From NCBI GenBank assembly GCA_024710825.1, contig JANJUA010000288.1, forward strand, positions 1 through 12,015: a stretch of 12,015 nt of DNA. Direction: 5' to 3'. Under the pieces are notes generated by a model. It did no database searches, was not told the origin of the DNA, and saw only the letters and a program-made list of their open reading frames with translations. Shown here one piece after another: positions 5,925 to 12,015 of this stretch (the stretch's first letter is position 1; every line of letters starts with the position of its first letter). The DNA is from Solirubrobacteraceae bacterium. GTDB taxonomy: Bacteria > Actinomycetota > Thermoleophilia > Solirubrobacterales > Solirubrobacteraceae. A program made the position numbers and the translations under genes.

Positions 5925-6461
5925 CTAGGTCATCCCGAACGCGCAGCCCGAGTAGTAGTCGCCCGCCGAGGAGGCCAGGAACGCGACCACCTGCGCGACC
6001 TCCTCGTCGGAGCTCTCGTCCCCCGGCAGGATCGCCGTCGTCCGCACGCCGTGGCGCGACCACTCGATCGACAACGTGCGCGCAAGGTTCTCGAGGCCCG
6101 CCCGTAGCGCCACCGCGTGGTCGCCCGCGGAGGCGCGCGGCGCGACCAGGACGACCTTGCCCTCCCACTCCGGGGCGAACCGGGCGTGGACGGCCGACCA
6201 GGCCCCGTCGAGCGCGACGCGCAGCGCGTCCGCGCCCCCCGCGCCGAAGGGCACGGCGGCGTCGACGACGAGCACCGCCGCCTCGGTCCCCGCGACGGCC
6301 GCGAGCGTGGCCTGCTCGTCGAGCAGGTCGGTCTCGACGTGCGTGACCGTTGCGCCGAGCGCGCCGCAGGCGTCCGCGAGCTTGCTGCGCGGGGCTGCCT
6401 GAACGCCGACGCCGTCGAGCAGCCCCGGGCGCAGGAGCGGCGAGGAGCTGGCGGCGCGCAT
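5925..6461 (-). CDS. Degenerate SDR-like protein without cofactor and catalytic motifs
   Basis: A 178-aa protein whose C-terminal half is plainly SDR-derived: GLENLARTLSIEWSRHGVRT (122-141), then AILPG, EEVAQVVAFLASSAGDYYSG (153-172). That helix/strand pattern matches SDRs after the active-site Lys. The N-terminal half has a Rossmann-like layout (TDLLDEQATLAAVAG; VLVVDAAVPFG) but no T-G-x3-G-x-G motif and no NNAG. At the expected YxxxK position it reads ASAGDHAVALRAG, with neither Tyr nor Lys. It is thus about 70 residues shorter than a normal SDR and probably not a dehydrogenase; it may bind a ligand or partner, or be decaying. It starts at ATG 6461, 7 nt from a TACCGT box shared symmetrically with the divergent hydrolase gene. 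Confidence 0.72.
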   Translation of the reverse strand: MRAASSSPLLRPGLLDGVGVQAAPRSKLADACGALGATVTHVETDLLDEQATLAAVAGTEAAVLVVDAAVPFGAGGADALRVALDGAWSAVHARFAPEWEGKVVLVAPRASAGDHAVALRAGLENLARTLSIEWSRHGVRTTAILPGDESSDEEVAQVVAFLASSAGDYYSGCAFGMT

Positions 6462-6468
6462 GAGCGGG

Positions 6469-6478
6469 ACGGTACCGT
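6469..6478. promoter_or_regulatory. Palindromic bidirectional -10 element ACGGTACCGT
   Basis: A perfect 10-bp palindrome carries TACCGT on both strands (6473-6478 plus; 6474-6469 minus), the two boxes sharing the central TA. Each lies exactly 7 nt from its start codon: GTG 6486 on the plus strand and ATG 6461 on the minus strand. Both transcripts should be leaderless. RNA polymerase could occupy only one orientation at a time. No convincing -35 is seen on either side. Confidence 0.55.
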
Positions 6479-6485
6479 GCCGGCC

Positions 6486-7379
6486 GTGTCGGTCGCCGCA
6501 CGCACGAAGCCGCTGCACGGGCCCCTGCCCGGCGGGCGCGAGGGGGCGACCGTCCGCGTGCGACCGCTGCTCGCGGGGAAGGTCATGGCGCCGCCCGGCT
6601 ACTTCGCCCGGCCCAAGGGCCCGGTCGCCGTCCCGCGGGCGTTCCTGACCCGCAGGCGCCACTGGGTGGCGCTCCCGGTGCCGGCGTTCCTGGTCGACCA
6701 CCCGGCGGCCGGGCCGGTGCTCGTCGACACCGGCTTTCACGCGAGCGTCGCGACGAGCCCGAAGGACAACCTCGGCGCGCTCGCCGCGCGCCTGTACGAC
6801 CTGCGCATGGAGTCGGCGATCCCGGCGCAGCTCGAGGCGCTCGGGATCGACGCGCACGAGGTCCGCACGGTCGTGATGACGCACCTGCATCTCGACCACG
6901 CCAGCGGCGTCGTCGCGTTCCCGCACGCGACCTTCGTCGTCAGCGCGCGCGAGTGGGAGGCGGCGGCGACTGGACGGGCGCTGCACGGCTACCGCCCCCG
7001 GCAGTTCGATCACGCCTTCGACTGGCGGACCATCGACTACGAGGGAGCGGACGTGGGCTCGTTCGCGTCGTTCGGCCGCTCGGTCGACCTCTTCGGCGAC
7101 GGCTCGGTCCGCCTCGTGTCGACCCCCGGGCACTCGCCCGGCCACCAGTCGCTCGTGCTGCGTCTCGGCGGCTCCCGCGAGCTGCTGCTGTGCGGCGACG
7201 CCGCGGCGCGCCGCCGCGCGATCGACGAGGGCGAGCTGCCCGCGCTGGTCGCCGACGAGCACCGCTACCGCCGCTCGCTGGCGGAGATCCGGCGCTACGT
7301 CGAGCAGACCCCCGACGCCGTGGTGGTCTGCGGCCACGATCCGGAGGGCTTCGCCGCCCTCCGGGAGGTCTACCACTGA
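6486..7379 (+). CDS. Metallo-beta-lactamase-fold hydrolase, AHL-lactonase-like
   Basis: A 297-aa hydrolase with the complete dinuclear metal set: HLHLDH (133-138; H133, H135, D137, H138), H216 in TPGHSPGHQS, D238 in LCGDAA and H284 in CGHDPEGF. The STPGHSPGHQS-type motif and the order HxHxDH...H...D...H match the N-acyl-homoserine lactonase (AiiA/AttM-like) branch rather than beta-lactamases or glyoxalase II. It may open a lactone ring, for example a quorum-sensing signal or a metabolic lactone; the substrate is unproven. There is no signal peptide, so it is cytoplasmic. GTG 6486 is chosen from the -10 box 7 nt upstream; about 20 N-terminal residues precede the conserved fold, so a later start cannot be excluded. 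It is divergent from the SDR-like gene and convergent with the plsC-like gene, an IS lying between. Confidence 0.86.
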   Translation: MSVAARTKPLHGPLPGGREGATVRVRPLLAGKVMAPPGYFARPKGPVAVPRAFLTRRRHWVALPVPAFLVDHPAAGPVLVDTGFHASVATSPKDNLGALAARLYDLRMESAIPAQLEALGIDAHEVRTVVMTHLHLDHASGVVAFPHATFVVSAREWEAAATGRALHGYRPRQFDHAFDWRTIDYEGADVGSFASFGRSVDLFGDGSVRLVSTPGHSPGHQSLVLRLGGSRELLLCGDAAARRRAIDEGELPALVADEHRYRRSLAEIRRYVEQTPDAVVVCGHDPEGFAALREVYH

Positions 7380-7390
7380 CACCTCCACCG

Positions 7391-7413
7391 GGTCGCTGTC
7401 GAGTTGACGTCGC
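7391..7413. repeat. Left arm of a long inverted repeat flanking the IS
   Basis: This 23-nt arm, starting GGTCGCTGTCGA and ending CGTCGC, pairs with 8956-8978 at 20 of 23 positions. It begins 12 nt after the hydrolase stop. It is either half of a former terminator hairpin split by the IS, or the outer part of a very long imperfect IS terminal repeat. Confidence 0.7.
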
Positions 7414-7416
7414 ATA

Positions 7417-7432
7417 GAGGCTGTTGCATAAG
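7417..7432 (+). repeat. IS left terminal inverted repeat
   Basis: GAGGCTGTTGCATAAG; 15 of 16 positions match the inverted right end. A GGCTGTTGC-type start is common among IS elements of this group. Confidence 0.7.
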
Positions 7433-7469
7433 CGTTGGGTCCGTCCGCGCCGTTTAAGAGGCTGCTGAG

Positions 7470-8804
7470 ATGGCGCAGAACTTCTTGTCGTGTGGTCGCG
7501 AGCAGGACTTCTTGATGCCGCCGAGCGTGCGCGAGTGGCTGCCGGCCGGGCACCTGGCTTGGTGGCTGCTTGAGGTCGTCGAGCGGCTTGATCTCGCCGC
7601 GTTTTATCGTGAGTACCGGGCGGACGGCAGCGGCCGTCCGGCGCATGATCCGCAGATGATGGTCGCGCTGTTGCTCTACGCGTACGCGGTTGGGGAGCGC
7701 TCCTCGCGCCGGATCGAGCGGCGCTGCGTGGAGGACGTCGCGTTCCGCGTGATCGCGGCTAACCGCGTGCCCGATCACACCACGATCGCGCGGTTTCGCA
7801 AGCGCCACGCCGAGCGGCTGGCGGACCTGTTCGTGCAGGTGCTGGCGATGTGCGCCAAGGCCGGGATGGTCAGGGTCGGGACGGTCGCCGTCGATGGCAC
7901 CAAGCTTCGGGCGGATGCCGGCCTGTCGGCGAACCGCAGCTACGAGAAGATCCGTGAGGAGGTCGAGCGGATCCTCACCGAGGCCGATGAGGTCGACGCG
8001 GCCGAGGACGCGCGGTTGGGCGGTGCGCGTGGTGATGAGCTGCCGGCCGAGCTGGCCGATCCAGTCACCCGCCGGCAGCGGCTCGAGCAAGCCCAGCAGG
8101 AACTCGAGGCCGAGCAGGCCGCGCGCGTGGCCGAGCATCAGGCGATGCTTGCGCGGCGCGCTGAGCACCGCGAGCGGACCGGCCGCGACCCGCGCGGGCG
8201 CCCACCTGGTCAGGGGCCCGGGCCGCAGCCGCCCGCCGACGCCAAGCGCAACATCACCGACCCCGACAGCCGGATCATGCGCGACCGCGGCGCGCACGTG
8301 CAGGCCTACAACGCCCAGGCCCTGGTCGGCGAGGGCCGAGTGATCATCGCCGCCGACGTGACCACCAGCCCCAACGACTCAAACCAGCTGGCGCCGATGC
8401 TCGCGGGGGCACGGGAGAACCTCAAGCAGATCGGTCACAAGCAGAAGGTCAAGTGCGTGCTCGCCGACGGCGGCTACTGGAACCACGACGACATCGCCTC
8501 AGCAGCCACCGACACCGTCGTGATCGTCCCGACCAGCGACCCGCACCACCAGCAGCGCAAGCAGGCGCCCCGTCAAGGCCCCGAGGCCGACCGCATCAAC
8601 AAGATCCTCGCCACCGCCGCCGGCAAGCGCCTCTACCGCCGCCGCGCCGAGCTCGTCGAACCGGTCTTCGCGCACACCAAACACACGCGCGGGATCACTC
8701 GCTTCAGCCGCCGAGGACATACAGCCGTACGGGCCGAGTGGCGGCTGATCGCCGCCACCCACAACCTCCTCAAGCTCTTCCGCTACCAGCCCCAGATCGC
8801 CTAA
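7470..8804 (+). CDS. IS1182-family transposase (DDE type)
   Basis: A 444-aa transposase catalysing cut or copy of its own element. The N-terminal domain (about 1-110) has the family's opening, SVREWLPAGHLAWWL, plus DPQMMVALLLYAYAVGERSS and DHTTIARFRKRH. The catalytic domain follows with D142 in VAVDGTKLRADA, D333 in LADGGYW and E397 in AELVEPVF, then TRGITRFSRRG. Between the first two Asp residues lies a long charged, probably coiled-coil insertion (about 160-235) and a Pro/Gly-rich linker, then DPDSRIMRDRGAHVQAYNAQ (264-283), typical of the family. No stop or frameshift interrupts it, so it may be active. It has no strong RBS; ATG 7470 is supported by the usual M-x-N/x-F-L start. TTTAAG (7453-7458) is a possible -10. 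Confidence 0.93.
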   Translation: MAQNFLSCGREQDFLMPPSVREWLPAGHLAWWLLEVVERLDLAAFYREYRADGSGRPAHDPQMMVALLLYAYAVGERSSRRIERRCVEDVAFRVIAANRVPDHTTIARFRKRHAERLADLFVQVLAMCAKAGMVRVGTVAVDGTKLRADAGLSANRSYEKIREEVERILTEADEVDAAEDARLGGARGDELPAELADPVTRRQRLEQAQQELEAEQAARVAEHQAMLARRAEHRERTGRDPRGRPPGQGPGPQPPADAKRNITDPDSRIMRDRGAHVQAYNAQALVGEGRVIIAADVTTSPNDSNQLAPMLAGARENLKQIGHKQKVKCVLADGGYWNHDDIASAATDTVVIVPTSDPHHQQRKQAPRQGPEADRINKILATAAGKRLYRRRAELVEPVFAHTKHTRGITRFSRRGHTAVRAEWRLIAATHNLLKLFRYQPQIA

Positions 8805-8936
8805 ACGGTCATTGCCGCGCCAGGCAGCGTGTCAGACGGCCACCTACGCGCCGGCGCCCGACCGTTCAGTCCGCGATCGACGCGCTCCGCCCGACACGCC
8901 ATCACGGGCGCGCCGGCCACCGCCGCAATCCAAGCC

Positions 8937-8952
8937 CTTACGCAACAGCCTC
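8937..8952 (-). repeat. IS right terminal inverted repeat
   Basis: CTTACGCAACAGCCTC on the plus strand, the inverted copy of the left end with one difference. It is followed by ATA (8953-8955), matching the ATA before the left end. Confidence 0.7.
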
Positions 8953-8955
8953 ATA

Positions 8956-8978
8956 GCGACGCGAAGTCGACAGCGACC
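8956..8978. repeat. Right arm of the long inverted repeat flanking the IS
   Basis: Complementary to 7391-7413 at 20 of 23 positions, ending GTCGACAGCGACC. It finishes 5 nt from the last base of the plsC-like gene. Removing the IS and one ATA would restore a 23-bp stem with a 3-nt loop between two convergent stop codons. Confidence 0.7.
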
Positions 8979-8983
8979 ACCCG

Positions 8984-9781
8984 CTAGGCGGGGGCGGTGC
9001 GGCGGCGCTTGGCGCGCCGCAGCGCGCGCTGCTGCTCGCGGACGCGCTGGGCGATGCCCTTGCGTCCGTGCTGCTCGAGGCCCGCGTGCAGCTCCTGGAT
9101 GCGCGCGAAGATCTCGTCGGCGACCTCCTGCTGGCGCTCGCGCGACGGGTCGGCCTCCAGGGGGAACGTCATCGGCTCGCCGTACTGCACGGTCACCTTG
9201 GGGAACTGGAGCTTCTTCCAGTTGCGGACCTTGTGCGAGCCGAAGATCGCCACGGGCACCACCGGCGTGCCCGTCGTCAGCGCCAGGCGCCCGATGCCCG
9301 GCTTGGCGCGCTCGGCGAGCTTGCCGGTGCGCGACCGGCCCGCCTCCGGGTACATCGCCATGCAGCCCTCCCGCCCGAGGATGAGCTCGGCGGTGACGAA
9401 CGCCTCCTCGTCGCGCGCGCCGCGCCGCACCGGGAAGACCCCGCCGTGCGTGTAGACCCACTGCATCGGCGGCGAGAACAGCTGGGACTTCGCCATGAAG
9501 CGGATGCGCCGCCGGATGAACATGCCGACGAGGAAGTGGTCCATGAACGAGAAGTGGTTCGGCGCGAGGATCACGCGGCCGGAGACCGGGACGTTGTCGG
9601 CGCCGATGCCCCGCGTGCGGAACGCGAGGTAGCCCCAGATCGTGGTGACGCAGCGCACCAGCTCGTACACGTAGTCGGGCTCGCGGGTGCGCGCTCGCTC
9701 GTGGAAGCGATCGAAGTGCTCCTTGGGCCGGTGATCCCGGTAGACCTGCTCCTTCAGATGCGACAGCTTCTCGTCCGCCAT
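8984..9781 (-). CDS. PlsC-type 1-acyl-glycerol-3-phosphate acyltransferase family protein
   Basis: A 265-aa acyltransferase expected to transfer an acyl chain to a lysophospholipid or similar alcohol at the inner face of the membrane. It has the NHx4D motif NHFSFMD (75-81; H76 and D81 catalytic), block II GGVFPVRRG (113-121), block III YPEAGRSRTG (144-153; usual form PEGTRS) and block IV PVVPVAIFG (173-181). The C-terminus is strongly basic (VREQQRALRRAKRRR), suitable for binding acidic phospholipids. No clear membrane helix. ATG 9781 follows an AAGGA sequence by only a few nt. It is 31 nt downstream of glpK on the same strand. Being next to the enzyme that makes glycerol-3-phosphate supports a phosphatidate or glycolipid role. 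The exact acceptor is not known; other members acylate mannosides or ornithine lipids. Confidence 0.9.
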   Translation of the reverse strand: MADEKLSHLKEQVYRDHRPKEHFDRFHERARTREPDYVYELVRCVTTIWGYLAFRTRGIGADNVPVSGRVILAPNHFSFMDHFLVGMFIRRRIRFMAKSQLFSPPMQWVYTHGGVFPVRRGARDEEAFVTAELILGREGCMAMYPEAGRSRTGKLAERAKPGIGRLALTTGTPVVPVAIFGSHKVRNWKKLQFPKVTVQYGEPMTFPLEADPSRERQQEVADEIFARIQELHAGLEQHGRKGIAQRVREQQRALRRAKRRRTAPA

Positions 9782-9812
9782 TGCTTCCTTGTACCCGCGG
9801 TGTGCCCCGCTG

Positions 9813-11270
9813 TTACCCGGCCCACGCGCGCGAGCGCTCGAGCGCGCGCGCCCATCCTGCCAGGAGGCTCGCCCGCTCGTCGGCTCCCATCCGCGGCTCG
9901 TAGCGGTCCTTCTCGCGCCAGCTGCGGCCGACGGCATCGAGCGTGAGCGCCCCCACCCCGACGCCGGCGAGGTAGGCGGCGCCGAGGGCCGTCGTCTCGG
10001 CCACCTCGGGGACGACGACCGGCGCGCCGAGCACGTCCGCCTGGAACTGCATGAGCCAGCGGTTGACCGTCGCGGCGCCGTCGGCCTTGAGCTCCACGAG
10101 CGGCGGCGCCCCGACGCGCTCCATCGCTCCGATCGCGTCGACGGCCTGGTATGCGATCGCCTCGAGCGCCGCGCGCGCGAGGTGCGCCCGCCCCGTCCCG
10201 CGCGTCAGCCCCACGATCGTCCCGCGCGCGTACGGGTCCCAGTGCGGCGAGCCGAGCCCGGTCAGGGCGGGGACGAAGTAGACGCCGTCGTTGCCGCTCA
10301 GCGAGGCGGCGAGCGGCTCGGTGTCGGATGCCTGCTCGATGATCCCGAGGCCGTCGCGCAGCCACTGCACGCCCGCGCCCGTGACGAAGATCGCCGCCTC
10401 CAGGGCGTAGGTGGTGCTCGCGCCGATCCGCCAGGCGACGGTCGTCAGCAGCCCCTCGGGCGCGGGCGGTCGGCGCGTGCCCGCGTTGAGCAGGACGAAC
10501 GAGCCCGTGCCGTAGGTGTTCTGGCCCAGCCCCGGCTCCAGGCACGCCTGGCCGAACAGCGCGGCCTGCTGGTCGCCGGCGATCCCGGCGACCGGGACGC
10601 CCGTCGCCGTGCGCCCCACCTCGCCCGCGCTCGGCCGGATCTCCGGCAGCGCCCGCATCGGCACGCCGAACAGCTCGCAGAGCTCCTCGTCCCAGACGCA
10701 GCGGTGCACGTCGCACAGCAGCGTGCGCGACGCGTTGCTCGCGTCGGTGACGAGCGCGCCGGTGAGCTTGAAGGCGAGCCAGGCGTCGACCGTGCCGAAC
10801 ACGGCCCGACCCTCGCGGGCGCGCTGCGCGAGACCGTCGACGTTGCGCAGCAGCCACTCGATCTTGGTGGCGGAGAAGTACGGGTCGAGCACGAGGCCCG
10901 TGCGCTCGCGGACGAGCCGCTCGTAGCCGGCCTGGCGCAGCTCGTCGCAGCGGCGCGCGGTGCGCCGGTCCTGCCAGACGATCGCGCGGTGCAGGGGCTC
11001 GCCGGTCGCCGGATCCCACACGCACACGGTCTCGCGCTGGTTCGCGATCCCGATGGCGGCGAGCTCGGCCTCCTCCATCCCGGCCTCGTCGAGCGCCTCG
11101 TCGGCGACCGCGCGGGTGCTCTGCCACAGCTCGGCGGCGTCGTGCTCGACCCAGCCCGGACGCGGGAAGTGCTGGCGGTGCTCGCGGTAGCCCCGGCCCA
11201 GCAGCTCGCCCTCGCCGTCGAAGACGAGGCAGGTCGTGCCCGTGGTCCCCTGGTCGATCGCGAGCAGCAT
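9813..11270 (-). CDS. glpK: Glycerol kinase
   Basis: Phosphorylates glycerol to sn-glycerol-3-phosphate with ATP; FGGY family, cytoplasmic, 485 aa (family about 500). Visible are the N-terminal phosphate-binding AIDQGTTGTTCLVFD (4-18), the glycerol-kinase hallmark HFPRPGWVEHDAAELW, NQRETVCVWDPATGEPLHRA, YFSATKIEWLL, catalytic Asp in AGIAGDQQAALFGQ, NTYGTGSFVLLN, and the FGGY C-terminal signature GLGSPHWDPYARGTIVGLTR. ATG 11270 lies 3 nt after the TAG of the glycosyltransferase gene, so the two are very probably translationally coupled, and the plsC-like gene follows after 31 nt. No glycerol facilitator or glycerol-3-phosphate dehydrogenase gene is in the window, so the neighbourhood suggests lipid synthesis as much as glycerol catabolism. 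Confidence 0.95.
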   Translation of the reverse strand: MLLAIDQGTTGTTCLVFDGEGELLGRGYREHRQHFPRPGWVEHDAAELWQSTRAVADEALDEAGMEEAELAAIGIANQRETVCVWDPATGEPLHRAIVWQDRRTARRCDELRQAGYERLVRERTGLVLDPYFSATKIEWLLRNVDGLAQRAREGRAVFGTVDAWLAFKLTGALVTDASNASRTLLCDVHRCVWDEELCELFGVPMRALPEIRPSAGEVGRTATGVPVAGIAGDQQAALFGQACLEPGLGQNTYGTGSFVLLNAGTRRPPAPEGLLTTVAWRIGASTTYALEAAIFVTGAGVQWLRDGLGIIEQASDTEPLAASLSGNDGVYFVPALTGLGSPHWDPYARGTIVGLTRGTGRAHLARAALEAIAYQAVDAIGAMERVGAPPLVELKADGAATVNRWLMQFQADVLGAPVVVPEVAETTALGAAYLAGVGVGALTLDAVGRSWREKDRYEPRMGADERASLLAGWARALERSRAWAG

Positions 11271-11273
11271 CGG

Positions 11274-11948
11274 CTACCGGCGGGCGAGGTAGGCGGCGAG
11301 CAGGTCGCGCAGCTGGCGGCCGCGGTGGACGAATCCGCTCCACGTCCGCCCGGTCGCGCGGTGCTCGAGGTCGAGCGGCACCTCGACCACCGAGAAGCCG
11401 GCCCGCGCCGCGTCGATCGTCATCCCGACCTCCATGCCGAAGCCCCGCGCGAACGGCGTGACGACCGACAGCACCTCCCCGCGCAGCGCGCGCTGACCGG
11501 AGAGCGGCGCCAGCAGCTCCAGCCCGGTGCGGTGCGCGATCGCGCTGCGCGCCGCGCGCACCGCGACGCCGAAGCCGCCGCCGACCTTGCGCGCGAAGAC
11601 CGCGACGGCGACGTCCGCGTCGGCGTCCAGGAGGCCGCGCAGCTCGGCGGCGCTCGGCCCGAGGTCGGCGTCGCAGAGCAGGACGCGCGGCGGGTTCGGG
11701 CCGCTCGTCGCGTCGAGCACGTGGCGCGCGGCGAGCGTCGCCGCGCCGCCCTTGCCGAGCGGGCGCTCGCTGCGCACCACCTCCGCTCCGGCTGCGCGCG
11801 CGGCCCGAGCCGTGCCGTCGGTGGAGCCGTCGTCGGCCACCACGACACGGGCGCCGGGGAAGGCCCGCGCGAGGGCGGCGAGCGTGGCCGGCAGACGCGA
11901 CGCCTCGTTGCGGGCGGCGATGAGGATGACGGGTGGTCGCGGATCCAT
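11274..11948 (-). CDS. Glycosyltransferase family 2 protein
   Basis: A 224-aa GT-A fold glycosyltransferase, consisting of the catalytic domain only, with no membrane anchor. Motifs: PVILIAARNEASRLPATLAA (6-25), VVVADDGSTDGTARAA (35-50), the metal/nucleotide-binding D-x-D as LLCDADLG (90-97; D93, D95), PLSGQRALRGE (148-158) and GFGMEVGMTID (169-179). The SGQRA and GxxxE segments resemble transferases that use nucleotide sugars on polyprenyl phosphate or on small phospho-acceptors such as 3-phosphoglycerate; the acceptor here is not known. Coupling to glycerol kinase (3-nt gap) and a downstream lipid acyltransferase makes a glycerol-based or lipid acceptor attractive, but this is inference. 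ATG 11948 lies 7 nt after GATAAC, a weak -10. Confidence 0.87.
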   Translation of the reverse strand: MDPRPPVILIAARNEASRLPATLAALARAFPGARVVVADDGSTDGTARAARAAGAEVVRSERPLGKGGAATLAARHVLDATSGPNPPRVLLCDADLGPSAAELRGLLDADADVAVAVFARKVGGGFGVAVRAARSAIAHRTGLELLAPLSGQRALRGEVLSVVTPFARGFGMEVGMTIDAARAGFSVVEVPLDLEHRATGRTWSGFVHRGRQLRDLLAAYLARR

Positions 11949-11955
11949 GTCGGCG

Positions 11956-11963
11956 GTTATCGT
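11956..11963. promoter_or_regulatory. Overlapping divergent -10-like boxes
   Basis: The plus strand has TATCGT (11958-11963), upstream of the edge gene. The minus strand has GATAAC (11961-11956), 7 nt before ATG 11948 of the glycosyltransferase gene. The minus box deviates from TANNNT, so this pair is less convincing than those at 4523 and 6469. Confidence 0.3.
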
Positions 11964-11984
11964 GCCAGCCCCGCAACCCGGATC

Positions 11985-11989
11985 AGGAG
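11985..11989 (+). promoter_or_regulatory. Ribosome binding site AGGAG of the right-edge gene
   Basis: AGGAG lies 8 nt before a TTG codon at 11998, good Shine-Dalgarno spacing. It is the main evidence that a gene begins there. Confidence 0.45.
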
Positions 11990-11997
11990 CGAAGACC

Positions 11998-12015
11998 TTG
12001 CCTGACGTCGAAGCG
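11998..12015 (+). CDS. Start of an unidentified gene running out of the window
   Basis: Only six codons are visible (TTG, then Pro-Asp-Val-Glu-Ala). Support comes from the AGGAG site 8 nt upstream and a TATCGT -10 box at 11958. It is divergent from the glycosyltransferase gene. Nothing can be said about its function. Confidence 0.4.

Larger units (their letters stand above)
7417..8952 (+). mobile_element. IS1182-family-like insertion sequence, apparently complete
   Basis: The element is 1536 bp and bounded by terminal inverted repeats GAGGCTGTTGCATAAG (7417-7432) and, on the other strand, GAGGCTGTTGCGTAAG (8952-8937), 15 of 16 identical. Weaker similarity continues inward. ATA lies directly outside both ends (7414-7416, 8953-8955), a possible 3-bp target duplication. 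It holds one transposase gene. Length and one-gene layout fit the IS1182 family. The element sits between convergent genes and breaks neither. Outside the ATA repeats, 23-nt arms pair with each other, so an alternative reading is an IS of 7391-8978 with long imperfect ends. The 148 nt after the transposase hold no gene. Confidence 0.8.

Noticed and set aside
6462..6485. Paired -35 boxes for the bidirectional promoter
   Set aside because: No hexamer close to TTGACA occurs at 16-19 nt on either side; only the -10 elements are supported.
5925..8297. A 790-codon minus-strand frame spanning the SDR-like gene, the hydrolase and half of the transposase
   Set aside because: Only its last 178 codons look like protein (the SDR-like gene from ATG 6461); the rest is the shadow of two clear plus-strand genes.
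7387..8981. CACC (7386-7389 and 8978-8981) as a 4-bp target duplication of a longer IS
   Set aside because: It requires unequal IS ends and overlaps the right arm; ATA next to the GAGGCTGTTGC ends fits better. Not fully excluded.
9754..12005. Very long open frames on both strands across glpK and the glycosyltransferase gene
   Set aside because: They lack any family motif and arise from high GC content; the glpK and GT2 frames contain complete conserved motifs.

Overview
This is a very GC-rich chromosomal segment with strong G/C bias at third codon positions and frequent GTG starts. Several genes look leaderless: a TANNNT -10 box sits about 7 nt before the start codon. Together with an acyl-CoA dehydrogenase-rich gene set, this points to an actinobacterium. 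The style of several proteins (FabG-like SDR, small secreted Cys-rich protein, catalytically depleted SDR-like protein) resembles Thermoleophilia/Solirubrobacterales. That placement is inference from recognition, not from a marker gene.

Left part (1-5402): an acyl-CoA (fatty or branched-chain acid) catabolism neighbourhood. A truncated enoyl-CoA hydratase (-) diverges from acyl-CoA dehydrogenase 1 (+). Then come a small secreted six-cysteine protein, acyl-CoA dehydrogenase 2, a convergent TetR-family regulator (-), a family-4-like uracil-DNA glycosylase (-) and a FabG-like short-chain dehydrogenase (+). Dehydrogenase, hydratase and SDR can supply the first three chemical steps of beta-oxidation. 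The TetR protein is a plausible local regulator, and two palindromes in promoter regions are candidate operators.

Middle (5403-7379): a decayed 3' end of what looks like a GNAT acetyltransferase overlaps the start of a single-domain cupin. A degenerate SDR-like protein (-) and an AHL-lactonase-like metallo-beta-lactamase-fold hydrolase (+) diverge from a 24-bp gap. The two start from overlapping, mirror-image -10 boxes.

Mobile element (7417-8952): a complete IS1182-like insertion sequence with an apparently intact transposase. It sits at the tip of what was probably a long bidirectional terminator hairpin between the convergent hydrolase and acyltransferase genes. It is flanked by ATA on both sides and then by 23-nt arms that pair with each other.

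Right part (8984-12015): a minus-strand run of GT2 glycosyltransferase, glycerol kinase and PlsC-type acyltransferase. GlpK makes glycerol-3-phosphate and PlsC-type enzymes acylate its lyso-derivative, so a glycerolipid or glycolipid role is a reasonable inference. At the right edge the first codons of another plus-strand gene, with a good ribosome binding site, run out of the window.

I found no tRNA, rRNA, CRISPR array, phage module or recognisable defence system. The main novelty is regulatory and structural: leaderless geometry, shared divergent -10 boxes and the IS in a hairpin loop. Two enzymes also lack residues usually required in their families.
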